A stretch of DNA of 64,000 nt from Membranipora membranacea. Lineage: Eukaryota > Bryozoa > Gymnolaemata > Cheilostomatida > Membraniporidae. How positions within the stretch are numbered: the stretch's first letter is position 1; every line of letters begins with the position of its first letter. A model generated the notes under the pieces. The model saw only the letters and a program-made list of their open reading frames with translations. It was not told the DNA's origin and ran no database searches. The position numbers and the translations under genes were made by a program. The DNA is taken from NCBI GenBank assembly GCA_914767715.1, contig OU612067.1, positions 34,508,162-34,572,161 on the forward strand, read 5' to 3'. Of the stretch, positions 11,642-26,000 are shown piece after piece.

Positions 11642-14600
11642 TTACATTCTGAGACTGTTAATCTCGAAATCCTCGACTATTCTGGCCGTATCTACCTGTG
11701 CATTGTCCTCCTCAGACTGGCCTCCTGAGCTTGATTCCTCCTGAGAGGCCTTATCGTTATTCTTATCGCTGTTCTTATTGTTAGCGCCAATGTTAGAATC
11801 AGCTCCCTTGTCTGGCGATGTATCCTTATTATCCCCCTCCTTGGCCTGGTCGGTCTGAGAGAGTTCAGACTCCTCAGTATGTTCTATCACAGAGCTGGAG
11901 GTCTCAGCCTCTTTATGAGAAGCTCCAGTCTCAGCCTCGCTGGTATCCTCAGTGATAGTCTCTAACTCGGCCATGCTTGTATTAAAATCGGCAATAGCAT
12001 CATTATCATCTGTAGACTGAGAACCTTCGAGCTGAGATGCTGATGGTTGCGTGTCGTCTTCCCCATAGCCTCGGGGTTCACCTGCGCTGTATATTGTATC
12101 AGCGTATTGCTGTAGATGTACCTATGCAAACACAAAGTTAGCTATCATACATTTGATGACCTTCCCAAGTGGTCAATTATTATCCTGGTGAGGTCAGCAG
12201 TTTTATTTCGAATCTTTGACTAATTTGCGCTTCATTCACTTCTTTCAATAACCTAAATTTATAATTCCAAATGTTCTCGGCCAATAAATTCACATTTTCT
12301 TGCCTTCCCAAACAACCTTCCTCAAACTATACACTATACAGCATCCTGGATCCATTTAACATTCTTGGTCCGTCTGATAAAGTATCCATACAATAATATG
12401 GAGTTGTCTGACTTTTAGGGCCGAAGAAACAATAGAGGCTTACTTCTCTATTTTATAGTTCAATTTTTCTAACATTACAACTCTTACCCAATCAATATCA
12501 ACTCAACACGTCTGAACCATTTATACTACGCACTGCAGATTACAGTCATGTTTTTGTATTTATGCTTACTTGTATGTAAATGTTGACTTCATCACTTCGG
12601 CTGAGGTATGGAAAGTTACCACCAGATTTGAGCAGCCCCTTCCTGGCATTCGGGTAAAGTTTGTTCATTTCATTGTGCACTTCATTTGATAACGCATGCT
12701 CATCAAATACCTACATATTATACAAAGAAATCTATTATTTATGTACATGAAAAACAAAATGAAGTGATGGAAACGAAGAGGTCAAACGTTGAGATTCTGG
12801 CCTGTCATATCACAGCTGATAGTCATTAGGATAGGAGAGGATAATATGACAAATACATCATATTATATAAAAGACACTGAATACCTTCATCTACTGTGTA
12901 AACTATGAATAAGTCAGACTCACAGAGCATTTTGCTCATCCAACCCTTTTCGAGCCATAATTATCTTACAGACTGAAATTGGCCGTATAACGGACACTAT
13001 GCCACAATGTTACTCACACTTTATGATTTCATCCATTGATGTGATAAAACTGGTCACACTATTTTACACTGTATGGTTACTGAAGGGCATCAGCGAAAAT
13101 TCGAATCCAGGGAATATTTCGACATTAGGAAACTGTGTGAGCCAAGAAATAGGGATTGAATAAGAAAAATAAAAAGTAGAGGGATTCACACACGATCTCA
13201 CATGTAAGTGTTCAGAGCACACAAGTATATAACTTACGTTCATAAGCGTTATATCAGAGCTGATAACCTGAACGTTCTGTGGCTCTACATAACTACTAAC
13301 ACAGTTGAGAGTTAGACGAGAAGCTAACTCCTGCTGACTTAATGTGTCCAGCTAAAACACAGAGAGGTAATATTATAATACAGGGCCGTACACAGAGAGG
13401 TAATATTATAATACAGGGCCGTACTTAGATAAATAGGAGGGGAGACTAGAATCCTTGAGGCCGCGAAGCAGAACCAAGTAGGGTGATCTACGCTCCTTCT
13501 GTAGAGTCTGGAGAGTCTATATCCAAGGAACTAAACTAAGTTCATTGCTACGGCTTAGACAGAACAACACATTAAAACTGAAATATAATAGACAGTTGTG
13601 TACTCGGCTTGTAGTAAAAGTTATCTTAGCGCCCAAATTTAGATAACAACATTGTAGTTATATACAAATACTAAATAAAAAACTGATTAGCTGGTAAAAC
13701 CTCGAGATATAATTTATATATTGGTAGATCAAGCGCAGAGCTATTAGTGATTATTGATAACCCAGCGAGATGATGATAATGTGAGCTGTGAGTGTCACAT
13801 GAGGATGAGATCATTCGGTCACATGACTACGTGTGGTATACTGAGGTGTACTAAATACTAACTCAATGTACTAAACATCAACTCAATGTACTAAACACTA
13901 ACTCAATGTACTAAGTGTGACTGAGTTAAACTCTAATTGTGTGGGGTGGAAGGTCAGAGGTTACAAAGCATCAACTCATAAATATTATGTACATGTACTT
14001 TTATTTATGTATTAGCCTATCTTGACAAGCTTGCTAGGCTATATATGTACATTGATTCGGTAAACTGGCTGCATGTAATAAGACCTAGACCTAAGACTAC
14101 TTTTACTCTCTGACTCTCAGCTGAGATAATCTCACCTTTAGCACCATAAAGTTAACAGCAGTAACCATCTCTCTGTCCATATAAGTTGTGTCAAAGTTAC
14201 CGAGTACCAACTTCTTCAGTACCACGGCTGGAACCGCCCAGAATCTGCAACATAACATATGATGTTATGTACGGGACACACTCTGGCTGTGATCTCAAAA
14301 ATTTAACGGAAATCTACAACATGGCTAACCTTAGCGGTTATCATTGATCGGTTTGGGAATTAGACACGTAGACACGGCCTGGAAGAGATACTGATAGAGA
14401 GTGAGATGAGAATAACCAGAATTATAACAGAGCAAGGCCTGCCAGGCTGTATACGGCTAAGTATTACTCAACTACTTCAATCAATGTTGCACACATAAGG
14501 AGTTATTCCCCCTAAGCCACAGGGGAACTTGGCTCATGTACCTATATTATATCAGAAGAGTAAGGGAATATTCTATGCAGTTTTTCTAGGACGAGATTAA

Positions 14601-17600
14601 ATGATAAGAGAAAACTTCAGCAAACTCACGTTGAAGAAGTTGCCGTATTCTTGAACACATCCGTATCGTTGAATGCATTGCATAGAATCATTGATCTAAC
14701 TCGCCTTCCATTACCAGAAAATTCAGCAAATTTCTGAGCTAAGAAACCTCCCAGACTCGCTCCAAATATGTGAACCTACATAAAAATATACAGGCCCAAC
14801 ATTAAAACAATATACAGGCCAACTAGAATAACGTGGAATGTGGTAGTAGGGTATGCTGAGCATTAGTCAGATAAAAATAACATCAGCTTACTTGTTAAAT
14901 ACAAAAGTATATCTTTCAGATAAAACTAACATCTTTTGCACAACGTTTATCAGCATAATATCTCAATCAACATGTCTGCAGAGAAAAATAAGACACAAGG
15001 CCATGATCGACATGTGGACTCTGTACTGTGATCAATACAGGCTGATCTGATGAGGTGAGGGCAGACAACTTGGGACTGCTCAGTTTATTCAGGCAAATAA
15101 TCAGCAGTTTTATCTCAATGTCCATCTTCATCTGACAGCAGACTATTGATGACAGAGCTGTGTGATGTGACCAATGAGTCAGATATTACTCAGAGTTTAC
15201 TCAGAGCTGTCTGCCTGTGGTTAGTCTGGTCACACTTACTCGGCCTAATAGTCGCACACAGCAGATGGATAATGGTAAGTTTAGATAGGAGACCGAACCC
15301 TTATAAATATACATTCACAGTCCAATCAGTCAGAAATACAGAACTGATTACTGATTTCAAAATGCTGGTGGCAGTTCGATTGTTAGTTCTAGGGTATTTA
15401 TATGTTATGTACTCATACTAATCGAAATGGTTTTCGAACATAACAGTGTATTTTTGTTGGAAGGGGAATACTTGTTGCCTTAGGGGGCGAGGCTGCACAA
15501 GTACGATTTTGCTCTCAGTTTGCAGACAGGTCGGAGCACAACTGCAGGTCCAGATAAATCCCAGTAATATTTGGACGCAGTGGGATACAACCTCACAAAT
15601 TACAATGCTTACACACTGAAGGCCTGGCACATTTATCAGTTACTGACAAGAAAAGTTCTCAGAGTATAGATTTGTAAGAACAGGGTCTTAAAGCACTGAC
15701 TAGACACAGTAACCTAACTAACTGAGTAGACACAGTTACCTAACTAACTGACTAGACACAGTAACCTAACTAACTAACTAGACACAGTAACCTAACTAAC
15801 TGACTAGACGCAGTGACCTAACTAACTGACTAGACACAGTAACCTAACTAACTGACTAGACACAGTAACCTAACTAACTAACTAGACACAGTAACCTATC
15901 TAACTAACTGTGACTAGACACAGTAACCTAACTAACTGACTAGACACAGTAACCTAACTAACTAACTAGACACAGTAACCTAACTAACTGACTAGACACA
16001 GTAACCTAACTAACTGACTAGACACAGTAACCTAACTAACTTACTAGACACAGTAACCTAACTAACTGACTAGACACAGTATCCTAACTAACTAACTAGA
16101 CACAGTAACCTAACTAACTGTGACTAGACACAGTAACCTAACTAACTAACTAGACACAGTAACCTATCTAACTAACTGTGACTAGACACAGTAACCTAAC
16201 TAACTGACTAGACACAGTAACCTAACTAACTGACTAGATACAGTAACCTAACTAACTGTGACTAGACACAGTAACCTATCTAACTGAGTAGACACAGTAA
16301 CCTAGCTAACTGACTAGATACAGTAACCTAACTAACTGACTAGACACAGTAACCTAACTAACTGTGACTAGACACAGTAACCTAACTAACTGACTAGACA
16401 CAGTAACCTAACTAACTGACTAGACACAGTAACCTAACTAACTTACTAGACACAGTAACCTAACTAACTGACTAGACACAGTATCCTAACTAACTAACTA
16501 GACACAGTAACCTAACTAACTGTGACTAGACACAGTAACCTAACTAACTAACTAGACACAGTAACCTATCTAACTAACTGTGACTAGACACAGTAACCTA
16601 ACTAACTGACTAGACACAGTAACCTAACTAACTGACTAGATACAGTAACCTAACTAACTGTGACTAGACACAGTAACCTATCTAACTGAGTAGACACAGT
16701 AACCTAGCTAACTGACTAGATACAGTAACCTAACTAACTGACTAGACACAGTAACCTAACTAACTGTGACTAGACACAGTAACCTAACTAACTGACTAGA
16801 CACAGTAACCTAGCTAACTGACTAGATACAGTAACCTAACTAACTGACTAGACACAGTAACCTAACTAACTGTGACTAGACACAGTAACCTGACTAACTG
16901 ACTAGACACAGTAACCTAACTAACTGACTAGACACAGTAACCTAACTAACTAACTAGACACAGTAACCTAACTAACTGTGACTAGACACAGTAACCTAAC
17001 TAACTGACTAGACACAGTAACCTAACTAACGGACTAGACACAGTAACCTAACTAACTGAGTGGATATTAGGGCAAGAGTATATCATAAAACCTAGACTTC
17101 CGATTCTGTGTAGGCTTGTTTGCTGAATGAAGTCATGAAATGGGTACCCATTTATCAAGATGACAAAATCACCATCAAGTAATGTCTTTGTTAACTTAGA
17201 TAGATTTGACTAAGAGATCTCAAGTTCAATGTAACCATAGCTAGTCAGATGCAAGTAAATATACATAACGGTGACAACAGGGTTTTTCCTGATTTTATAT
17301 GCATCTAAAGTATACAGCTTTAAATTTGTTCAGTTTTACTCTTTAGCTTTTTGTTTTGTATTATCATCAAGGTATATTTTATACACATTAAACATCATCA
17401 TCATTTGTTGGTTTGCATTGTGGGTAGGCCTACAGGGGATTGTGGGTAAGCCTACGAGGGATAGAGTGAATCAGGGGAGTAAACAGGAGAAGGTAGAGAG
17501 AAGGTAGAGCGGCTGAGAGACTTACCCTATCAGCCTGTATGGAGTTTAGGAAGGTATTGAAGCTTTGACACCAGGCATCTACATTCCATACTGTCGGGTG

Positions 17601-19671
17601 ATTGACCTGCAGGTAATAAATCATATAAGGTTATCTGTACGTTAGATGGATAGGAATCAATTCATACAGAGGTTAATGAAGCTACCTCTGTAGCTCACAC
17701 CATTTGAATGGCCTATAATTCAAGGAAATGGTTAAACACATATCTAGCATCAGCAAGTGGGGATGAGGCTTCATGGATACCACCTCAGGGGTTTTATTAG
17801 ACTAACTTAGTTTATTAGACTGAGAAAATTGAACTTGAGAACTGATTAGCAGCACAGTCATATAACTTGGAGTATTCCATTGATACCAGTAGTTCTAGTG
17901 AGGTATACAGTATGCGCCGATAAGAGAGGAGATTACTCTAACTCACAGCGATGGCTCTGTACCCAGATCCTGAGAGGGTGAGAAGCTGTCTGAAGAATAT
18001 ATCAGCTGTACCGCTCACAGGAGGCAGGAATATGATCGGGTTATGAATACTGCGCGGTCCAGCATCATAATATGACCAAGCTGTCCCATCTTCAACCACT
18101 GTCTAAAAAATTATACATACTCATAAATCAGGGCTCCCAACCTGGTAGGATCCAAAACCTGAGTTTTGCGATACCGTGTTGCAGGTGGCATTTCAAAGGC
18201 GTGAAACGCCCTGTGCACAAATAGCTTAAGGGTTTTAGAGCTCTATTAGCCTCCTCAATGGGTCCGGCCGCCAAAGCCTAGAGAGCATTTTCGGCCTCTG
18301 CATTTGAATGATACTGGTTTTTTAGAGTTGTTAGCAGATCATTGTTATATAATCACCTTAAAGTACATCTTGGTTAATGTATTTCACTATATCCCAACAA
18401 AAAATTGTTTCTTTATAGTCATACAACTAGGCCACACCGAGAGGAATTCCCAAACCTCGATGAATATGAGGGAAAATCTGAGTTTTAGCTAATATTCTAA
18501 AATCCCCTGAGTTGCCTGAGTTGAACCCAAAAACCTGAGTAACTCGGGCTAAATCTGAGTGGTTGAGAGCCCTGCATAAAGTCAGTCAATATACCACAAG
18601 GATCCTTACATTAGCGCCACTGTAAGCGCTTATGTGTTTAGTGGAAATAATTACAATCTTGACTGTGTGGAATAACTTCTCATTTTGCGCATATTTATTG
18701 CAATAAGCCAACTTGATAGCTGCTGTTAGGGTGCGAGTCGGCGCTCCCCCCCCCCCACTCCCCTCCAATTGAGAGGATATTCATTGGGAAGTGCAATGGT
18801 TAACAGAATTCTAGTTCAGTGAAAGGGATTATTCCTCTCTGTAATGCATGCATTGGTATTGCATGAATATTACTCTACTCAACATAATGTAGTACTAAGG
18901 ATTGTCACACTTGTATCTTTATTATTTCATAATAATCTGAGCAATGTTAGTCTACGCACTGTGCAGGATTTGCTTGGATTTTTCCTCTCATTACTTCTAC
19001 ATTAATCTTACTTCATATAGCCTAGGGTCCAATAATACACATTGTATGACCTTTTGTCAATGTCATGAATGACCGCCCTTATTCAAAATGAAAGAAATTC
19101 TGGCTGACATTTTCTTCACTACTTGGCAGTGAATATCTCTGCTCATGGGTATTTCCCAAACATGAGGCTACTTTTCCCAGAGTCTGACTGGAATACTCTC
19201 ATACCTGGAGCAATATAGTAGGTGGCATGAATAGAAATCAATAGATATTGCAGTTTTAGTGCTCCCCTTGATTAACTTATAACACTCAAGAGCAGACAAC
19301 TCCATTGAAATCCTGCATTGTTCTCAGACTTTTTCCCCTCCGGGGGGCCGTCGGACAGGGGGCAAAGTCTGGGGGGCTCAGACTAGAGCAATGTATATCA
19401 CACAAAAAAGTGATTGAACAGGGAGTTCCATTCACAAACTTTGATACTATATCCATTTATACATATATATATATATATATATCAATCATATCTGTGTAAA
19501 GCAATCCAATTGAAATTTGAAGTAACTGTTTTAAATTAATGTAGTCTTTTTTTTCTTTTACTAAAAGTGGAACTGACTGTGGTGGGAATGAATGACTAGT
19601 TTTTTTTGTACCTTTTTCAGAGAGACAGATGACCTAAAGCTCTTGTATTCAGGTGTCTGGTCAATCTCCAT
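11642..19671 (-). CDS. SPG21: Maspardin (SPG21), alpha/beta-hydrolase-fold protein
   Basis: Eight exons on the minus strand: 19,671-19,612; 18,102-17,947; 17,606-17,526; 14,775-14,630; 14,244-14,136; 13,351-13,238; 12,710-12,570; 12,121-11,642. All join in phase at GT/AG sites, giving about 428 residues. Maspardin is a cytosolic/endosomal protein of the alpha/beta-hydrolase fold that binds CD4 in mammals; human loss causes Mast syndrome (SPG21). Recognisable parts are [20 protein letters not shown], the nucleophile-elbow [17 protein letters not shown] (Ser about 106), [15 protein letters not shown], and [20 protein letters not shown]. The ATG at 19,671 is chosen because [16 protein letters not shown] aligns with the family N-terminus. 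Unusual: the last exon adds about 120 residues rich in Glu, Asp, Ser and Thr beyond the family's usual end near residue 308. Intron 3 holds a 1.4-kb minisatellite. Confidence 0.95.
13355..13424. repeat. 33-bp tandem duplication beside a splice acceptor
   Basis: ACACAGAGAGGTAATATTAT followed by AATACAGGGCCGT occurs twice in a row. It starts 4 bp outside SPG21 exon 6 (5' end at 13,351), so on the minus strand the pyrimidine-tract and likely branch-point region of intron 5 is duplicated. Confidence 0.85.
13850..13916. repeat. Short tandem repeat, 23 bp, three copies
   Basis: Units of the form CTAACTCAATGTACTAAACA within SPG21 intron 4, with a few substitutions between copies. Confidence 0.7.
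15695..17060. repeat. 26-bp minisatellite, about 52 copies, with higher-order structure
   Basis: The unit is GACTAGACACAGTAACCTAA followed by CTAACT, in length variants of 22-28 bp, filling much of SPG21 intron 3. Rare variants recur in the same order 402 bp apart: GTATCCTAAC at 16,079 and 16,481, and TCTAACTGAG at 16,279 and 16,681. So a roughly 400-bp block of about 15 units was itself duplicated. Confidence 0.95.
18129..18574. mobile_element. hAT-like MITE in SPG21 intron 1
   Basis: The left end begins CAGGGCTCCCAACC and the right end reads GGTTGAGAGCCCTG, an inverted pair with one or two mismatches; CAGGG ends are typical of hAT elements. The flanks TCATAAAT and CATAAAGT are similar but not an exact 8-bp duplication. 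Internal CTGAGTT phrases repeat in both halves. No transposase is present. Confidence 0.6.
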
Positions 19672-20027
19672 GACTTGAGGATGATGTGTCACACAATCAC
19701 AACTCTCATTCAGCTGATTCAAGTGATTATACTCATAACAAAAGGTGCAATATGGGCTTACTAGTAGTGTATATCAAAGCTGTCTTTTCTACTCACTTCC
19801 CTTTGACTGCCTTTCCGGAAACTACTTACACCTCTTTTTTGATAAATATAATTGCCGCATTGCATTGATGAAATAAAAAGTTGTTCTCAATCGTCTCCGA
19901 ACTGTAGCAATGTGGCACTATGAATGGATTCTTTACATCCGACTGACTCAACTTTTTTGTTCACCGGGATTATTTTACATTTAAATGGACTTAGACAGTG
20001 ATTTTATCTAACTACTGGTTTAGAAAA
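19672..20027. promoter_or_regulatory. Shared divergent promoter of SPG21 and PHRF1
   Basis: Only 356 bp separate the start codons of SPG21 (minus) and PHRF1 (plus), so both promoters and 5' UTRs must fit here unless an upstream noncoding exon exists. A CCGGAA at 19,815-19,820 matches the ETS/GABP core often found in bidirectional housekeeping promoters. No TATA box is well placed for either gene. That the region drives both genes is inferred from spacing. Confidence 0.65.
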
Positions 20028-23000
20028 ATGGGAAAAGACAAGGAGTAAGTATCAAGTGATTGTTTTATTCAAGCCTAACATATATGTATGTTCCCTATCT
20101 ATTTGACACCCTATTTCGTCCTGACCACCAGTGTTCAACAAATTTAAGTGAATTATTTTAATAATTACTCATTATTATTATTAGTTAGTAGTTACTAACT
20201 AGGCCTACTCTCTGCTACACTCTCAGTTCACTTAGATCAACTCACTTAGACAATGCACTGGCTTGCATTATTGATGATTCAGCAACCAGTCTTTAAGCTC
20301 ACTCATCATTGGATACATTTTTTTAATCCAAAGACCCAAATTCAGTCAACATGAACAACACCAAACAAATAGATAATAATTAACAATATGAACTTTATTG
20401 AACTGATCACTGTAGAGAAGCAAATAAGATCATGTCTGATGATGAAATGATTGTAATAGATATGTAGCCAACTTACTTAGTACTCATCTGAACTCACTCA
20501 CATGCCTTATTCTCTATATTATTTACCTCAACGGGAAGAGTCTCCAGTACCAGCAACTACAGGAAACTTTTATCACAAGAGTCTGTTAACAGTACCAGTC
20601 ACTGTCAGCAATTGAATTTTAATATTGAACAGCTTTAGTCATTGCTATTTGTAAGGAAGCTGTAGACATTGCTGATGTCTGGCAGGTCATCCCGTTGCTA
20701 AGACGGTGACGAGTGTGTTGTAGTTAGTAGGTCGTGATACCTCACCCTATTAGGAGTACTGAGAAGGATTGTTTTCTACATCAGCTCTCAGCCCAGTAGG
20801 GGTTTAAATCTTTAATGGCTGCTTTTAAAGTTTACTTTGTCACTGAGTAACAAAATGCTTTTAGTTTTGAACATTATGATTTATGTGTCCTCAAAGTGAC
20901 AGAGTTTTGTCCAACATATTTCGAGTCTCCTAGAATAGTGATGTATAGTCACTAGTGAGGTTACATAGTTACTGAGTAACTGACAGCAGTGGGTAAATGG
21001 CTCCTCACAAAATACAAATCCCACATGGCAGTTACCATAGGCCTACATTCTATTACTATGTTGACCATGTAACAGTTGATGTTAAAGCTATTAAACAGGG
21101 ACATATTGGTTGGATTCTCATAGCAATATCCAACTTCTGCGTTTTTCCATGTAGCATATTCCACTATCAGTTATAGTTAAGTAATCACTGTATCTTATAC
21201 ACACAATGTTATTGTTACAGAGAGAGTGATGGTGAGATATCAGATGGAGAGGGAGCTAACTGTCCTATCTGCCTCTTACCATTCACTAACCAGGATATCG
21301 GCACGCCTGAGAGCTGTGATCATGAGTTTTGTCTGCGCTGTATACTAGAATGGTCAAAGGTAAGTCTGTCACAACACTATGAATGACATAACATGGGGAG
21401 GAGAGAGCACACATCAATCCTCGCTACCAGTGCCATAGGGAGGAGAGCGCACACATCAATGCTCACCACCAGTGCATGGGGAGGAGAGAGCACACATCAA
21501 TCCTCACTACCAGTACATGATGATCTAACTAAGTCGTCTTAACTTTACTTAGTAGAATATATATTAATGCACCAAAAGATTTTTCCATATTTTAACATCT
21601 GCAATTTGTTGGTTTGGTATGCTGTATTTCATGCAGTTGTTTGCAGTCTCGGTCACAATGTCCAAGACTAGGATGAGTTACGTTTTCACTGTTCAAGCTG
21701 TATTATGACAGAGAATTTAAAACATTTATACATACTTCACCAAGTCACCTCTGTTATTGTTTACTTGTTGATAGAATGTGAACACTTGCCCATATGATCG
21801 GCGAGTATTTCATCTGATATTTGCTCGTCACACGTCTGGTGGCGCTATCTACGATAAGATCAAAGTGACAGATTGTCAGCTTCTGGCTAAACAGGAGGAA
21901 GGGGAGGACGATCCTACGGCTTGTGAGGTGTGTGGTCAGGCGGATCGAGAGGATAGGATGTTACTTTGTGATGACTGTGATAGCGGGTATGTGATTATCG
22001 ATGTATTGACTATACTGTATTATGTATTTTACAGTATTATATATTATACAGTAATATGAAAGCGTCATGATCAGGCCTCACTAATAATAACTAAATAAAC
22101 GCTGCCGAAAGTACAGGCCAGGCCTTTATGGAGTTAGGACCCACTCCTCTTACCATATCAATTAATTTCATAGATATTGTTGATCGCTGAACATGCCAGA
22201 TAATGATATTTCAATGTCGTCAAAGTAATGTCCGCCTGGTACTAGCCTCTACTATACCTTCTCACATTACATGCTCAGTATCAGTATATAATATCCCAGT
22301 TAATGTCACAGCTGATAATATAATAACAGTATGCGCTGCTGCTCTGCTGTAGGTATCACATGGATTGTCTGATACCTGCTCTCACTACCGTACCTGATGA
22401 TGACTGGTATTGTCCTGAATGTTTACCTGCCAGACAAGAACAACCATCCACATCAGGTAGGCTCATAGTCCTCTCTACTCCGCTCACGTTTGTAACAAGG
22501 ACTGGCAAATGTAACATATCAAATAAAACTGTGGCTGTTGGCAGATCTTTAATAATTACGAGTTGCCCTCTCTCAACTTTTTATCCACTTTACTTTGTAA
22601 GGAAGTTTTGGCTATACCACTCCCTGTCACATGGTTCTCCTTTTTGCACTCCTCTCCATATTCTGTAGAAATAATATTTTATGATAAACACGTTAATATA
22701 CTAATGAGCTGCAAGCTGTGTTGACTCACGTAGTTATGAAGCCTGTTCACTCTGTAGTAATGAAGCCTGCTCACTATGTAGTTATGAAGCCCGCACACTC
22801 TGTAGTAGTGATATCCTTATGTTGTAGCCGCCGGTACTCGAGCTGCCGGTACTCGAGGGGGTCACGCCGTCTCTATACCTCGTACCGACGCTAACAGACG
22901 AGTATTCAGGAGGATATTCGATCGTATATTCTCATCGTCCGAGGAGGATGAGGAGGAGACTGATGTGGAGGGATCAGAGAGCAGCGGAGAGGAGTCCGTC

Positions 23001-26000
23001 GGAGGTCAGGAGGTCACACATGAGTCAGCAGAGCTGGAGGAGGATTGGTCAGACGATGAGAGTATCAGATATACACTACCTGGCCTCCTGATACAGCCGG
23101 CTACCTCACAGGTAGTCGTCATCTCATCGTGATGTTACAGTCTCCCGGAAGTGCAATACAAGAAACAAGCACTTCCTGTTCACTGTGACATCCTAATGTA
23201 AAGAATGGGAGTTACCTTTACTTATGGGAGGCACTCTTTCCACCATCGATAATTCATGCCAATTAGAGCATTGAATTTTTTACCACGCTAATCTGACATA
23301 GCTTTATCATAAGTAACTGGCTGACTAGAACCTGACACGCACTGGTCTCTGGGTAGTCACTGGTCTCTGGGTAGTCACTGGTCTCTGGGTAGTCACTGGT
23401 CTCTGGGTAGTCACTGGTCTCTGGGTAGTCACTGGTTTCTGGGTAGTCACTGGTCTCTGGGTAGTATTTAATAGTTTATATTTGTTTTATGAAGGCTCCT
23501 CCAGTAAAGAGGAAGGCAACTACTACTAGAAGAAAATCCACTAAAAGGCGGAAAACTACAAAAAGAAGAAGTACCAAAAAGTCCTCAAGTAGCAAGACTA
23601 GAAAAACAAAGAGGCGGCGCAGCAAACGCTGGCTCTCCACAAGACAGGTTAGATTTTTTATAAAGTCTGACTTGTTAGCAGACTCTCCAGACGGACTGTC
23701 GTTTTGAACAGTTAAGTAACACGCCTTTACTTCAGTCACTCCCCCCCCCAGCGTAATGTAGATGATAGATGTGGGTGAGCTATAATTCTGTGTACAGACC
23801 TTATTTTATGACTTCATGAGTTAGATGTGTGATTCCACTGATGTCCTCATCTCCAACTTATTCTTATATTAGAAGCGATCAGCGGGACCTCGATCAGCTA
23901 AGCAGCGTATAGCTAGTAGGCTGGGTCTGGTAGCGCCCCCTACTGGATCTAGTATACCTCTGGTTAAGAAGAAGAAGCCTGAGACTACAGAGGAAGGATT
24001 GTCTGTGTTTGGTGATACTGAAGGAGCTCGACATATCGGGTTAGTGCCTGCAATACACAGTATAAATCATAGTTTGGTCTATATAAAGTATATATCTATC
24101 CGGTCTGTCCGGTCCTGAGATCCTTGAGATTGAAGTTCAACTTCCTATGCCGCCAGTTGTTGCTGATTTATTGCCACGCCATTAATCTGAAAATTACCAG
24201 ATGTCCCCCGATGTGTTTGCAAAAGAGGATAACTCTCTCCACTTCAGATATGATGCTCCTGCTATGTTGATATCAGAGGACAAGATAAACCATAACTTAT
24301 GATTATAAATGATCATCCCCATCTAAGAGGATATACTTATTTTGTACAGTATCTGTAGTGTTAAGTTTGGAATTAAGAGGATGGTTATGTATGATTACCT
24401 ATGGTTGGTCAAGCGTAACATCTGTCTGTTTATATGAAGCTGAGCTAGCTGTCCTATTTGTATTTTGTATATATGTTTTCAGATCTAGCAGCAGTATATC
24501 TCCAGTAAGGCAGGCCAAGCCCTCCCACATAGTGAAAGTACCTATTAATACTCGTCCTATAAAGAGACCTCCCTCCAAGCTATCAGAGGGGCACCTGTCG
24601 GCTACTACTGATCTACTGGGCTCTATACTAGACGGCCAATCTCTACTTACAACTAACTCTAGAGATATACAAATATCTAAAGAAGGTTTGTATGGTCTCC
24701 TTTATGTAACACTGCACTGCAGCTTGCACTGAGTAAATGTAGTTTGGAGTCATCAGAGATGTGTTCTAGTACTACTACTCTACTTTTCTATATCTAATTT
24801 CGTCGAACAAGCTGCTTGGAGGCCAGTGTATGTCTCATTTTATATATCCCCTCTATTTCTAGTTTCATCGTATTTTTACATACTTGAAGAAAGTTGTCCT
24901 CTCCTTCAAAAAAGTGTGGACAATTCCTTGAAACCATAATGATTTACTATGCCAAATATGTGTTGAAGCAGAGCTAATGTAACGGTTTGGTCTTATCGCA
25001 CAAATTTTGTAGTCATTGCGGCATTCTATCACCCCCCTCAATAGATAATTGCATCCCATTACTAGGAACCCAAGAGAAGTTTGAGCACTAAATTCTCAGT
25101 AAACTTTGCGGCAGTAAACTTAGTGTCATCTAATGCAGGTCTGACTGTTACTGCCTGCGCCTCTCTGTTCTCTGTGCTTCGCTTCACTATGCTGACAATC
25201 TGAAGGTAAATGTTTGAATTTGTGTTTCTATTTCAGGGCGACTAAGTCTTAAAGTCCAACATCCCTGTACCGGTAGTTCTCCTAGTAATAAAACATCTGC
25301 AAGCAGCTCCTCATGTCCTAATTATATGCGCTCTAAGCCATCGCCTGTAAAACACACATCAGAGACAAGCCGATTAAATCCTGGCTCGGAGAGCGGTAGA
25401 GACAGAAACACAACACGCCACGAGAAGCGTGATAATAGTGGAGGTAGTGATAGCGACACAACGACATGTAACACAACGCTCCACTCATCAGCTGATTATA
25501 ACGATTCTGGTATCGACAGTATGACTAACAATAGCCCTGAAGTCATTAAGCACAACAAAGATAATATCGTAACATGCGATGATGCTGCTGCAAAAATGAG
25601 TTCAGCATCAAACATTACATCCTTACAAATGCCTGCTAAACCTAGAATAAAGATTAATATTACCGGAACAAACAGCAAGAAACAAAGTGATATGGATAAA
25701 ACTACTAGTCCAGCACCACCTGCAATAAGGTCACCGAAACACAAACACATCACAATATCAGACTCATCCTCAGGTATATTAGGAGAAGTCAAAAATACTC
25801 GACCTGAGAACTCTCCACTAGTGACAAGCAAAGCTCTGGTGAGAGCGATAGAGGATAACTCAGATCTGTACAGACCTACCCTGAGTAAGTCTGTAAGCTC
25901 TTCTCTAGGTGAGAGTATCCCTTTCCTTGACAGCGTGGAGCCTGAGAAGACTGTGGCGGCGTCTGTACTTAGACAGCTAGACATCGTAGAGATAAGGCCT

